Positions 31,973 to 41,220 of a stretch of DNA of 64,000 nt are shown one piece after another. The first letter of the stretch is position 1. Every line of letters begins with the position of its first letter. The stretch covers positions 1-64,000 of the forward strand of contig JAABRT010000001.1 in the NCBI GenBank assembly GCA_011390805.1, read 5' to 3'. The notes under the pieces are model-generated. The model was given only the letters and a program-made list of their open reading frames with translations. It was not told where the DNA came from and ran no database searches. The DNA comes from Gemmatimonas sp. (GTDB lineage: Bacteria > Gemmatimonadota > Gemmatimonadetes > Gemmatimonadales > Gemmatimonadaceae). The position numbers and the translations under genes are program-made.

Positions 31973-33223
31973 TCAGCCTACGCGTTTCTTCTCAAGAAAC
32001 TTGTTCTGCTTTTTGGCAGCCAGTGCGGTTCCGGCAGCAATTGCCTGTTCCATGGTTTTGCCCCGTCGCAGCTGCATGTACATCTCGCGCCGCACGACCA
32101 GGCTGAACCAGCTGAGGTTGGGGTCGACGCCGGAGAAGCCGACTTCCTTATACTCTTTTTTCAGACCGCTCCAGGCGCTCGACGCAAATACTCCACGGCG
32201 GAACTTCGCTTTTCCGCCAAGCAGATTGTCGACAGCATGCAGTCCGTCTTTGAAGCCGATAACAAAAAGACGTTTGGCTTCACTCCACTCGTTGTCTGAT
32301 GGCTCGGTGATTGGCTTGGCTGTGCCCCTTGCCTGTTCCACACGCCCCATCAACTCGGCCTTCATTTCGTCAAAGAGCAGCCCATGTTGGCCTTTCTCCA
32401 CGGCCGACATTTTTGCCACGGGCGCAAGGGTTGGGGCAGCGGTCGCGCCACCGGTCATCTTGGCCTGGAAGCCCTTGATCTGAGAATCGGTTGGCGCCGC
32501 CATGCCGCCTTGGGCAATGCCGGTGACCCACGTCTCTCGTCGCTGGTTGTCATCTCTGCTCGCGAACGCGCCACCGAAGTAGTCCATGTTTTCCAGATCC
32601 GAGGCTTTCGCCATCTGTTCAAAGCTCGCCAGCAGCGAGCTACTGTCGATGGAAGCGATCGTGCCATCGGCGTTGAACATGATGTTGCCGAAGTTGCCAT
32701 TCTCAACGCGATCACCGTTGCCCAGAATCAGGTCAGCCGCGGCAAGCTTCCCGAGGTTTTTCATCAGGGCCACGTTGTTCAGAATCTTCTTGAGCCCGTC
32801 CGGTGTGGCCTTGTACGCGTCGGACATTTCCGTATAGCCGTGCATCATTTTCTGCAGCACGAACGAGTCGGCCTTGAGATACGGAGCAGCCCGTTCCTTG
32901 GTCATCTGTCCGCTCTTCACCAACTTCGCGACCAGCAATCTGATTCCGGCGGAGCCGTTGGAATGCTTCTTCAGTTCAACGCTGTCAGGGCTGTCAGCTC
33001 CAACCACGTTGCCGAGCACCTTTTCGGCAAACGTCGTGGAGACGGCAGAGCCACCGAGTGGCTTGGCCACAAAAGCCGCCGTCGGGATTGCGAACGGGGG
33101 CACGTCGTCGGTCCAGATAAAGAGCACACCGACGGCGCCATCACCCGATGCGCGGGCGTGCTTGACGTACTGCGCCCATTGGGCGGCGGACCACTTGGCA
33201 GCTTCGTTGTGGCTGATCGGCAC
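31973..33223 (-). CDS. Protein with an atypical (PI3/4K- or actin-fragmin-kinase-like) kinase signature
   Basis: The product has 416 residues with no signal peptide. A candidate ATP-binding lysine is K54 (AAFVAKPLGG) with E67 in TTFAEKVLG. The catalytic-loop candidate is AADLILGNGDRVENGNFGN, with D171 and N180, followed by a possible metal-binding IDSSS (D193). This order of Lys, Glu, GNxDR...N and ID matches the PI3/4-kinase/AFK/HipA fold, not Hanks kinases. The C-terminal half is helical and Lys-rich and resembles no domain I know. Substrate unknown; an effector-type role is speculation. It stands alone with about 200 bases free on each side. Confidence 0.6.
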   Translation of the reverse strand: MPISHNEAAKWSAAQWAQYVKHARASGDGAVGVLFIWTDDVPPFAIPTAAFVAKPLGGSAVSTTFAEKVLGNVVGADSPDSVELKKHSNGSAGIRLLVAKLVKSGQMTKERAAPYLKADSFVLQKMMHGYTEMSDAYKATPDGLKKILNNVALMKNLGKLAAADLILGNGDRVENGNFGNIMFNADGTIASIDSSSLLASFEQMAKASDLENMDYFGGAFASRDDNQRRETWVTGIAQGGMAAPTDSQIKGFQAKMTGGATAAPTLAPVAKMSAVEKGQHGLLFDEMKAELMGRVEQARGTAKPITEPSDNEWSEAKRLFVIGFKDGLHAVDNLLGGKAKFRRGVFASSAWSGLKKEYKEVGFSGVDPNLSWFSLVVRREMYMQLRRGKTMEQAIAAGTALAAKKQNKFLEKKRVG

Positions 33224-33431
33224 CAGGAGTCTCGGTAGGCGTGTGCTTGCAGGGAATGCGCGGTGAGCGGGGTAAGTGTGCGGCTTCCTTTTGATGATGG
33301 CAAGAGTCGTGGCCGTAGGTCCACGGCCGAAGGACGCAATGACCGGAGGCTGGCGGAACGGTGGGAGGAGCTGGGGCCTTGAGTAACTTGAGTTCCGGTT
33401 CTCGGTGATCGTTTACAACTCAGGAGCGTCA

Positions 33432-33815
33432 ATGTTTTTCCCCAATGAGTCGTACTTCAACGTGCACGACGGCGTGCTCGGTGCACTTGCGTTTGATGAT
33501 GAGAAGCCGATGGCGGCCTGGAGTCACTATCACGCCGACGCGCTCGCAGCCCGCCTCACGCAGTGCCGCAGCAGACTGCGCGCCGCGGAATGGCGCGTTG
33601 CTGATACATCGGCCCGGCTCAATGCGTATGCCGGTGCCTCGGACCGCGACCGTCAGCGCCTGCAGCAGTGCGTGTTGGCCGCGACAACCGAACGCGATGC
33701 GCTTCGTGCGCAGCTGGCGGCCCTGATCGAACGCGCGCGCATCATGGACACGGCGCGTGAAGCCGACTGGTATGCACCGAAGGAGAGTCCGTTCGATCTG
33801 ACGATCGAGGAATAA
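33432..33815 (+). CDS. Small coiled-coil protein, unknown function
   Basis: The product has 127 residues. ATG 33432 is preceded by CAGGAGCG, a good ribosome binding site. The N-terminus is MFFPNESYFNVHDGVLG; residues about 40-110 form a helix with a coiled-coil pattern (ALAARLTQCRSRLRAAEWRV, DRDRQRLQQCVLAATTERDALRAQLAALIERARI); the tail is acidic (FDLTIEE). No family is recognised. It diverges from the kinase-like gene at 33223. Confidence 0.6.
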   Translation: MFFPNESYFNVHDGVLGALAFDDEKPMAAWSHYHADALAARLTQCRSRLRAAEWRVADTSARLNAYAGASDRDRQRLQQCVLAATTERDALRAQLAALIERARIMDTAREADWYAPKESPFDLTIEE

Positions 33816-33926
33816 TGTGAGGTGACAGCGGGGTCGACGCCCCGCGTGTGGCCCCTTTGTGCAGCGAACGTATGACGTGGTCCCGGTTGCTGGCTGTGGT
33901 GGTGAGCGATATGGTAGGCCAACACG

Positions 33927-33953
33927 TAGACAGTGTCTTAGATAGTGTCTATC
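33927..33953 (+). promoter_or_regulatory. Tandem 12-base dyad repeat upstream of the VPS10-like gene
   Basis: TAGACAGTGTCT and TAGATAGTGTCT are adjacent 12-base copies (33927-33950), each a near-palindrome of the form AGAYA-N-TGTCT; the second also extends as GATAG-TGT-CTATC. This is an operator-like arrangement about 65 bases before the ATG of the VPS10-like gene. The repressor is unknown; PadR-type regulators often use such sites in related bacteria (inference). Confidence 0.55.
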
Positions 33954-34017
33954 GATGCGCGTGTGCCGCGGTAAACGCGGCCCCCTGACGCCCCACCGTC
34001 CAGTATCCGGTCCCGCC

Positions 34018-37000
34018 ATGTCCGCCATTCGTTCCACCGCAATTTTCGCCGTCGCCACTGCAACCCTCTGGGCCGGTGCCATCGGCACGCCTCCTGTTTC
34101 ATCCGCCCGTCAACTGCCCCCGGGCGCCGCCCGCGCCCTCGCACCCGACTCGGCGCTGCTCTCGAACTACCGCTGGCGCAACCTGGGACCCGGTCGCGGC
34201 GGACGCTCCATTGCAGCCAGCGGCGTCGTCGGGCGTCGACACGAGGCGTATTTCGGCGCCACTGGCGGCGGACTCTGGAAAACGAGCGACAGCGGCCAGA
34301 CGTGGATTCCCGTCACCGACGGCCAGGTGAACAGCGCATCTGTGGGCGCCGTAGCCGTAAGCGAGTCGAATCCCGACGTGGTGTTTATCGGCATGGGTGA
34401 GTCGGCCATTCGCGGCAACATCATGCCGGGCGACGGTGTGTACCGGAGCGGTGATGCCGGACGTACCTGGACGCATATGGGGTTCCGCACGGTCGACGCA
34501 ATTTCAAAAATCCGTATTCATCCCACCAACCCCGATGTGGTGTTCGTGGCCGCGTTCGGCCAGTACAGCGTGGACAGCGACGAGCGTGGTGTCTTCAAGA
34601 GCACCGACGGCGGCAAGAGTTGGCGCCGAGTGCTCTTCCGTGATGGCAAGACGGGCGCGGTGGACATCGCCATTGATCGCACCAATCCCAACGTGATGTA
34701 CGCGGCATTGTGGGAGGCGTATCGCAAGGAATACCAGATGTCGAGCGGTGGTCCCGGCAGCGGGCTGTTCAAGAGCATCGACGGCGGCGAAACATGGACG
34801 GAGATCACACGCAATCCGGGGCTGCCTGCCACCGGGCTCGTCGGACGCATCGGTGTGGCCGTCTCGTCGGCTGATGCCAATCGTGTGTACGCGCTCGTGG
34901 AGAATGACAGCGGCGGCCTCTTTCGCTCAAACGATGCCGGCGCCACATGGGAGCTGGTGAACAGCAATCGCTCCATCCGTCAGCGCGCGTTCTACTACAC
35001 ACATCTCTTCGCTGATCATCAGGACCCCGACGTCGTATACGTGCAAAACGTCTCATTCTTCCGCTCGGAGGATGGCGGCAAGACGCTGCGTTCCATCGGC
35101 GGCGGCACGCACGGTGACTTCCACGACCTGTGGATCGATCCCGCCGATCCGAAGCATCTTGTGGTCGCGAACGACGGCGGCGGCACGGTGACCATGAACA
35201 CGGGTGGTGCGTACACCGCGCAGGATTTCTCCACCGAGCAGTGGTATCACGTGATCACCACCAATCACCAGCCGTTCCATGTGTGCGGCTCGCAGCAGGA
35301 CAACAGCACACTGTGCGTGCCCAGCAACTGGAACCTCGCGCGCTTTAACGCCGCGCGGAATGCGCGTGATACCTCGCGCTACGTTGATCTCACCGCGGGT
35401 GGCTTGGATGTGTCGTACCGGGTGGGCGGCGGTGAGCCCGGTTACATCGCCCCCGATCCACTCGACGTGGACGTGTTTTACGCTGGCACCAACAACGGCC
35501 GCTACCTCGACAAGTACAACCGTCGCACCGGCTTCAGTCGTGAAGTGAATCCATATCCGTGGTTCTATTCCGGCGAACCAGCCAGCGCGATTCGTGAACG
35601 CTGGCAGTGGACGTTCCCGATCATTTTCTCAAAGGCCGATCCTACACTGCTTTTTGTGTCGTCGCAGCGCCTGTGGAGCACCAACGACGGTGGACTCACC
35701 TGGGCCAACCGCAGCCCCGATCTCACACGCGCCGACCCGTCTACGCTTGGCCCCTCAGGTGGGCCGATCACGGGCGACATGAACGGACCCGAAGTGTACG
35801 CGACAATCTTTGCCGTTGGTCCCGGCAAGAAAAACACAAACATCATCTGGACCGGCTCCGACGACGGACTGGTGCACGTGACGCGCGACGGCGGAAAGAG
35901 TTGGACCAACGTCACGCCCACAGAGATGCCGGACTTCGGACGCGTGAGCCAGATTGACGCGTCGTCGTTTGATGACGGTACCGCGTACGTGTCGGTACGG
36001 CGTCCGCTGTTGAATGATCGTGCGCCGTACATCTTCCGCACGAAGGACTTCGGTGCGACATGGACAAAGATCACCACCGGCATTGCACCCGACGCGTACG
36101 TGCACGTGGTGCGTGAAGATCCCACACGTCGCGGACTACTGTACGCCGGCACACAACAGGGCGTCGTGATTTCGTACGACGACGGCGCAACGTGGAATGA
36201 CCTGTCGCTCAACATGCCGTCCACACCAGTGGCTGACCTCATCGTTGAAGCCAACGAACTCGTGATCGGCACACACGGTCGCGGTTTCTGGATTCTCGAC
36301 AACATCACGCCGTTACGTCAGTGGACGCCAACGTTGAACGCATCGGCCACACATCTCTTTGCACCACCGCCGGCGCTGCGTTCGGCCAATGGTGCGAACA
36401 TCAGCTACACGCTGGCCGCGCCGGCCCAACAGGCAAGCCTCGAAGTGATTGACTCCACTGGCGCTGTCTTGCGTGCCTTCTCCACTGACACAACGCGCAA
36501 TGACAGCGCAACGGCTGGCGGCGGACGTCGCGGTGGCCGTGTGAGCTGGCTGCCGAATCGTGCTGGCTTGAACACCTTCACCTGGGACCTGCGCACGGAT
36601 CCGATTGTTGGCTTTCCCGGCATGATCCTGTGGGGCGCCGGTCTCAATGGCCCCGTGGTACCTCCGGGTCGCTACACGCTGCGCATGAACGTGGACGGAC
36701 AGAGCATGAGCGCGCCACTCACTGTGCAGCGCAACCCGCTCATCGCTGACGTCAGCGACGCCGACCTGCACAAGCAATACCAGTTCGGCCGCATGGTGCG
36801 CGACAAGGCGACTGAGGCCAATCAGGCGGTGATCACCATCCGGGCTGCCAAGTCACAGGTCGCCGGCCACATCTCAAAGTCAGAGGACGCCGCGTTTCGT
36901 CGCGCAGCCGATGCGTTTATGCGCAAGATTTCCGATGTGGAGCAGAGGATCTATCAGGTAAAGAACCAGAGTGGACAGGACCCGCTCAACTATCCCATCC

Positions 37001-37215
37001 GCGTGAACAACCGGCTGGCCAACCTGCTCTCCATGTCAGAGCGCGGCGATGGCCCGCCGGGCACGTACATGCCCGAGATCTACGGCATTTTGCGCGATGA
37101 ACTCGACGGCTACCTCGCCGAAATGCAGCGCGTGATGCAAAACGAACTCTCGGCGGTGAATGTCGAACTCAAGCGACTGGGCCGCGAGCCGGTGACGGTG
37201 CCGAACGCGAGCTAA
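34018..37215 (+). CDS. Secreted VPS10/sortilin-like beta-propeller protein
   Basis: The product has 1065 residues with a signal peptide (AIFAVATATLWAGAIG). The main part holds repeated BNR/Asp-box motifs (SDSGQTWIPV, SGDAGRTWTHM, STDGGKSWRRV, SIDGGETWTEI, SNDAGATWELV, RDGGKSWTNV, YDDGATWNDL), as in sortilin-type ten-bladed propellers and the glycosyl-hydrolase-like WD40/YVTN/BNR family. The C-terminal 300 residues include a beta domain (GLNTFTWDLRTDP, VVPPGRYTLRMNVDG) and a helical tail. Large proteins of this kind are abundant in Gemmatimonadota; the substrate is not known. It ends at a hairpin terminator. Confidence 0.87.
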   Translation: MSAIRSTAIFAVATATLWAGAIGTPPVSSARQLPPGAARALAPDSALLSNYRWRNLGPGRGGRSIAASGVVGRRHEAYFGATGGGLWKTSDSGQTWIPVTDGQVNSASVGAVAVSESNPDVVFIGMGESAIRGNIMPGDGVYRSGDAGRTWTHMGFRTVDAISKIRIHPTNPDVVFVAAFGQYSVDSDERGVFKSTDGGKSWRRVLFRDGKTGAVDIAIDRTNPNVMYAALWEAYRKEYQMSSGGPGSGLFKSIDGGETWTEITRNPGLPATGLVGRIGVAVSSADANRVYALVENDSGGLFRSNDAGATWELVNSNRSIRQRAFYYTHLFADHQDPDVVYVQNVSFFRSEDGGKTLRSIGGGTHGDFHDLWIDPADPKHLVVANDGGGTVTMNTGGAYTAQDFSTEQWYHVITTNHQPFHVCGSQQDNSTLCVPSNWNLARFNAARNARDTSRYVDLTAGGLDVSYRVGGGEPGYIAPDPLDVDVFYAGTNNGRYLDKYNRRTGFSREVNPYPWFYSGEPASAIRERWQWTFPIIFSKADPTLLFVSSQRLWSTNDGGLTWANRSPDLTRADPSTLGPSGGPITGDMNGPEVYATIFAVGPGKKNTNIIWTGSDDGLVHVTRDGGKSWTNVTPTEMPDFGRVSQIDASSFDDGTAYVSVRRPLLNDRAPYIFRTKDFGATWTKITTGIAPDAYVHVVREDPTRRGLLYAGTQQGVVISYDDGATWNDLSLNMPSTPVADLIVEANELVIGTHGRGFWILDNITPLRQWTPTLNASATHLFAPPPALRSANGANISYTLAAPAQQASLEVIDSTGAVLRAFSTDTTRNDSATAGGGRRGGRVSWLPNRAGLNTFTWDLRTDPIVGFPGMILWGAGLNGPVVPPGRYTLRMNVDGQSMSAPLTVQRNPLIADVSDADLHKQYQFGRMVRDKATEANQAVITIRAAKSQVAGHISKSEDAAFRRAADAFMRKISDVEQRIYQVKNQSGQDPLNYPIRVNNRLANLLSMSERGDGPPGTYMPEIYGILRDELDGYLAEMQRVMQNELSAVNVELKRLGREPVTVPNAS

Positions 37216-37222
37216 CACAGTG

Positions 37223-37252
37223 CCGGCACTGGGTTACCGCAGTGCCGGTTTT
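37223..37252 (+). terminator. Rho-independent terminator after the VPS10-like gene
   Basis: A perfect nine-pair stem CCGGCACTG/CAGTGCCGG (37223-37231, 37240-37248) with an eight-base loop is followed by TTTTGTG. The stem sequence recurs at the 3' end of the convergent amidase gene (37291-37301), so a second structure may serve that transcript. Confidence 0.85.
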
Positions 37253-37277
37253 GTGTGAACGCTGCGCTGGATTGTTG

Positions 37278-38915
37278 TTAACGCAGTGCCGGCACCGTCG
37301 CAGGCGGTCGCCGGTACTGCGTGCCCTGTTCAAAGGCGAAAGCAAGGCCCAGCAACCTGGGCTCAGCAAACGGTCGTCCGAGGAACTCGAGACCGATTGG
37401 CAGTCCGTCTGCGGTGAAGCCCGCAGGCACGGTGAGCGCCGGAAAGCCCAGCGTTGGACTCAGGCCGCGGTTGTCGCCCAGTCCGTAGCCGTCGAGCGGT
37501 CGCGAGTTGGTAAGCACGTCGTCAGCAATCGGCGTGGGCGCGGCGTCATAGGTGGCGTACACAATCGCATCGAGCTGGTGATCGGCCATGAGTTTGAGCA
37601 CGGCGGTGCGCATGGCGTCGCGGTATAGCATCACGGTCAGGTAGTCCGGGTCGCTGGTGCTCTTGTTGAGATAGCCCAGCAGTTGGCGCCCACGCCATGG
37701 CACCGCCGTTCCTGAGAGCACAATGTCTTTGAGCGTCTGCACCGGCGCATTGGCATGCTGCGCGAGATAGTCGTTGGTGGCCTGTTCCGTTTCGAAATCA
37801 TTGCCTACGCTGCGAACGGACGGCCTCGGGATTTGCAACGAGTCCACCAGCACGGCCCCCTGTGTCTGCAGACTGGCAATGGCGCGCTCAATCACGGGCA
37901 ATGCCTTGCGGTATTCAGCGTTGCGATACTGAACAGCCGAGTCGAGCTTGGCCAGCGAATCAGCGGAGAGCGTGCTGTCGCGCCGCGACGCCTGTGCGGT
38001 GGACGACGTATCGCGGCTGGCGCGAATCACGCCAATGCGCGCGCCCTTGAGCGCGTCGGTGTTGAGCGCGGTTGTGTAGCTCTTCGGCAGGCGTCCCACG
38101 GAAGCGGCAGTGATCGGGTCGTTAGGATCGTAGCCCACGAGCACGTCGAGCAGGCGCGCGGCGTCACCAACGGTGCGCGTCATGGGGCCAAGCACATCTT
38201 GCGTGGGGTTGGCCGGCATCATGCCGTAGCGACTCACCAGCTGCAGTGTTGGGCGCAGCCCCACGAGTGCGCTTACGGCCGCCGGACCACGGATGGAGCC
38301 GCCGGTGTCCTCACCAATACCAACCAGTCCGAAATTGGCCGCCACTGCGCTGCCCGAACCACCCGATGAACCGCTGGGATTGCGCGTGGGATCGTACGCG
38401 TTGCGAATGATGCCGGCGGCTGAGCCCACGTACCGCGAGGCGAACTCCCCCATGGTGGTCTTGGCCAGAATGATCGCGCCGGCCGCTTTCATGCGCTGCA
38501 CGATGGTGGCGTCGCGATCGGGGAAGAAATCCTTGAACAGAATAGAGCCATACGTGGTGGGCATACCACGTGCTTCGACCTGATCTTTCAGCAACACCGG
38601 CACGCAATGCAGCTCCCCGCGCGAGGCTCCCGATTGCTGCACCGCATCGAGCGAGTCGGCTTCCTGCAGCGCTCTCGGATTCACATGCTGGATCGCGTTG
38701 AGCGCGGGTCCCGACTTATCGTAGGCGGCGATGCGATCGAGGTACTGTTGCACCAGTTGGCGACAGGTGAGCCGGTTGGCATTGAGCGCCGCGTGCACAC
38801 CGGGGATGGTGGCCTCGATCACATCAAATGACTGTGCCTGTGCAGGGGCCGCCAGCAGAAACAACGTGGCGATGGCAGGCGCGGTACGCCGGAAAACCAG
38901 AAGTTCTGAAACCAT
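37278..38915 (-). CDS. Secreted amidase (amidase signature family)
   Basis: The product has 545 residues from ATG 38913-38915, giving a signal peptide (TAPAIATLFLLAAPAQAQ). The Ser-cisSer-Lys triad region is present: PVLLKDQVEARGMPTTYGS (Lys), NPSGSSGGSGSAVAANFGLVGIGEDTGGSIRGPA (the two serines). The rest follows amidase signature enzymes that hydrolyse amides or act as GatA-like paralogues; export argues for an extracellular or periplasmic amide substrate. An N-terminal extension upstream of the ATG was not used. Confidence 0.9.
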   Translation of the reverse strand: MVSELLVFRRTAPAIATLFLLAAPAQAQSFDVIEATIPGVHAALNANRLTCRQLVQQYLDRIAAYDKSGPALNAIQHVNPRALQEADSLDAVQQSGASRGELHCVPVLLKDQVEARGMPTTYGSILFKDFFPDRDATIVQRMKAAGAIILAKTTMGEFASRYVGSAAGIIRNAYDPTRNPSGSSGGSGSAVAANFGLVGIGEDTGGSIRGPAAVSALVGLRPTLQLVSRYGMMPANPTQDVLGPMTRTVGDAARLLDVLVGYDPNDPITAASVGRLPKSYTTALNTDALKGARIGVIRASRDTSSTAQASRRDSTLSADSLAKLDSAVQYRNAEYRKALPVIERAIASLQTQGAVLVDSLQIPRPSVRSVGNDFETEQATNDYLAQHANAPVQTLKDIVLSGTAVPWRGRQLLGYLNKSTSDPDYLTVMLYRDAMRTAVLKLMADHQLDAIVYATYDAAPTPIADDVLTNSRPLDGYGLGDNRGLSPTLGFPALTVPAGFTADGLPIGLEFLGRPFAEPRLLGLAFAFEQGTQYRRPPATVPALR

Positions 38916-39064
38916 GATCAGCTGCGGTACGCATTGTGAGGAATCGAGCGCAGCCCGTTGGCTTGCGCAACGGTAAGGTGTGGCGGTATCACAATAAGCA
39001 CCAGCCCGCTTTGTGGCTCGCGCATGCTCCGCACGATCATCTGCTCGCGTCAAAGGAGGCGCTT

Positions 39065-39505
39065 GTGCATTCACCGGCGTTCCGGTCACGAATCGATCCG
39101 TTGCTGGCTCTGCTCGTTTTCGTTCCGCTACTCGGTGTCTGCGGCCTCGTACTGCAGCGCGTGACAACTCGTCCTGAAACGGCTGGAATCTTTACACTCA
39201 TCATCATCGCACTGAGCGTAGTGCTGATGGTGTGGATGTTTGTGTCCACGACATACCGCTTTAAGGATTCAGAGCTCGTCGTAAAATGTGGACCGTTTCG
39301 CCGTCGCGTGCCTGTGGCCAGCATTCGCCGCGTCACCCGTACACGCACGCTTCAGTCTGCTCCGGCACTCTCACTGCAACGACTTGAAATTGCGTTCGGC
39401 AGTCATGAGACAGTCATCATTTCCCCCAAAGATGAGGTCGGATTCCTGGCAGCGTTACAGGCAAGAGTGCCAACCGTTCAGCTGCCTCCTGTTGCCCGGA
39501 AATGA
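39065..39505 (+). CDS. Membrane protein with a bacterial PH domain
   Basis: The product has 146 residues from GTG 39065, preceded by an excellent AAAGGAGG site. Two membrane helices (RIDPLLALLVFVPLLGVCGLVL, IFTLIIIALSVVLMVWMFV) are followed by a short PH-like domain (STTYRFKDSELVVKCGPFRRRVPVASIRRVTRTR, AFGSHETVIISPKD), as in the bPH_4/YdbS-type family. Function unknown. It diverges from the amidase; the 149 bases between them hold both promoters. Confidence 0.8.
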   Translation: MHSPAFRSRIDPLLALLVFVPLLGVCGLVLQRVTTRPETAGIFTLIIIALSVVLMVWMFVSTTYRFKDSELVVKCGPFRRRVPVASIRRVTRTRTLQSAPALSLQRLEIAFGSHETVIISPKDEVGFLAALQARVPTVQLPPVARK

Positions 39506-39571
39506 TTACTGCTGTGCTCGCGCATCGTTGCCCTGTGTGCTTAAGGTGCAATGACTCTCAGCGAGGTACAT

Positions 39572-40327
39572 ATGCAGATCTTCGACAGCAAAGTTGTGAT
39601 CGTGACCGGCGCGGGTTCAGGGCTTGGCGAAGCTATCGCCCGGTTAATGGCCAGCAGGGGCGCGAAAGTTGTTCTCACCGATATTGATCTTGAATCGGCG
39701 CAGCGTGTCACGCGCGAGATTGAAGCGGACGGCGGAACGGCCAGCGCGATTGAGCAGGACACGGCCAAGCCAGAGGACTCTGAACGCATTGTGAAGCACG
39801 CGGTCAGCACCTACGGTGCGTTGCATTACGCGGTAAACAACGCCGGTATCGGTGGTGCGCAGGCGCCCGTTGGTGAGACCGATCTTGATGAGTGGAATCG
39901 TGTCATTGATATCAACCTCAACGGCGTGTTGTACGGCATGCGCTATCAGATTCCCGCGATGCTGAAAGCCGGAGCGTCGGAATGTGCCATCGTCAACATG
40001 GCATCGATTCACGGGCTGGTGGCCGCACCGCTCAACGCCGCCTACACCGCCGCCAAACACGGTGTGGTGGGACTGACAAAGAATGCTGCCGCCGAGTACG
40101 CGGCGCAGGGACTGCGCATTAACTGTGTTGGTCCGGCGTATATCGATACGCCGCTGCTGGCCGAATTGCCTGAAGAGATGCGCAGTCAACTGGTGAGCCG
40201 CCATCCACTTGGCCGGCTGGGGCGCCCCGACGAAGTCGCGCCACTGGTGGCGTTTTTGCTGTCGAGCGAGGCGTCGTTTATCACGGGCGGGTACTACCTG
40301 ATTGACGGAGGTTACACCGCCGTGTGA
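39572..40327 (+). CDS. Short-chain dehydrogenase/reductase
   Basis: The product has 251 residues. Classical [35 protein letters not shown] (TGxxxGxG, NAD-type Asp after strand 2), [22 protein letters not shown], catalytic S in [24 protein letters not shown] (YxxxK), [40 protein letters not shown]. The likely oxidoreductase substrate is unknown. ATG 39572 gives the family start; an ATG seven codons upstream is less likely. Confidence 0.95.
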   Translation: MQIFDSKVVIVTGAGSGLGEAIARLMASRGAKVVLTDIDLESAQRVTREIEADGGTASAIEQDTAKPEDSERIVKHAVSTYGALHYAVNNAGIGGAQAPVGETDLDEWNRVIDINLNGVLYGMRYQIPAMLKAGASECAIVNMASIHGLVAAPLNAAYTAAKHGVVGLTKNAAAEYAAQGLRINCVGPAYIDTPLLAELPEEMRSQLVSRHPLGRLGRPDEVAPLVAFLLSSEASFITGGYYLIDGGYTAV

Positions 40328-40447
40328 TGTGGCGCCTTGGCGGGCACACGCGCAGAAGTTCGCCTGATACTCCGGAAACGTTCGATGGCTTCAACAGCGC
40401 CCGTAAACAGCGCGCGCTGCGGCTTCTCACCTGTTCCGGATTCTGCC

Positions 40448-41146
40448 ATGCGTGCTCTGCTCGTGTCGTGTGCACTTCTGATGTTCAGTACTTTGGCTGC
40501 TGCACAATCAGTGTCGGCCACTGTTCAACCGTGGAATCTACCGGCGTCCGATGTCGTCCTGTTCACATTCGGAATGGATCATCCCGTGCGCCTGGGAAAG
40601 ATCGATGCAACGGGGGCGCTCACGATAGACGTGCGCGCCGCATCGGCGGCCACAATACCTGATACAGTGCGCAGTCAATTCCTGGGGCGCCTTCAAGACA
40701 ACCTGCATTTCAGCTGCGATGACCGCTCAGCGATGGGGGCCCCTTCGGATGACGTTGTCGCCCGTGCAGCCAATATTTTCCTGCAGCGCGACGACATGAT
40801 GTCGGGTGCACTCTTCGCCGTCTCTGATACCATGTTGCGCCCATGGCTCGAAGATCCCGGCTATCAGGAACCAGTCGTGGGTTCGTTCTGGGACGTGATT
40901 TATTCAGAGAAAGAGATGGCGGTGACTTCATCGTGCACGGGCACGCTGACGCTCGAAAACGGCAACGTGCCGTTAGCGTATCAGTACGACCTCAAGCTGG
41001 TGCCGGGCTTCAATCTTGTGGAGTACGTGATTGAAAGCATTTACAAGACCGATCCCGATGTCATGGCCTCAAAGCCGTCGAAGGTGTTGGTGCGGACCGA
41101 TACCGATGCCAGCCGTATACGGTGGGTCGTGAAGCATTTCATGTAA
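40448..41146 (+). CDS. Hypothetical secreted protein
   Basis: The product has 232 residues with a signal peptide (MRALLVSCALLMFSTLAAAQS). The mature part (VVLFTFGMDHPVRLGKIDATGALTIDV, IFLQRDDMMSGALFAVSDTMLRPWL, SFWDVIYSEKEMAVTSSCTGTLTL) has no recognised domain. It includes two Cys residues (HFSCDDRS, SSCTGT) that may form a disulphide. It lies after the SDR gene with a 120-base gap. Confidence 0.65.
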   Translation: MRALLVSCALLMFSTLAAAQSVSATVQPWNLPASDVVLFTFGMDHPVRLGKIDATGALTIDVRAASAATIPDTVRSQFLGRLQDNLHFSCDDRSAMGAPSDDVVARAANIFLQRDDMMSGALFAVSDTMLRPWLEDPGYQEPVVGSFWDVIYSEKEMAVTSSCTGTLTLENGNVPLAYQYDLKLVPGFNLVEYVIESIYKTDPDVMASKPSKVLVRTDTDASRIRWVVKHFM

Positions 41147-41220
41147 GCGCCCCTGAAAAACCATTTTTATTCGCCGTCTCGTTGCTGCAACCTTTCCGGA
41201 ATGCTCCCGTAGTTGCACGA

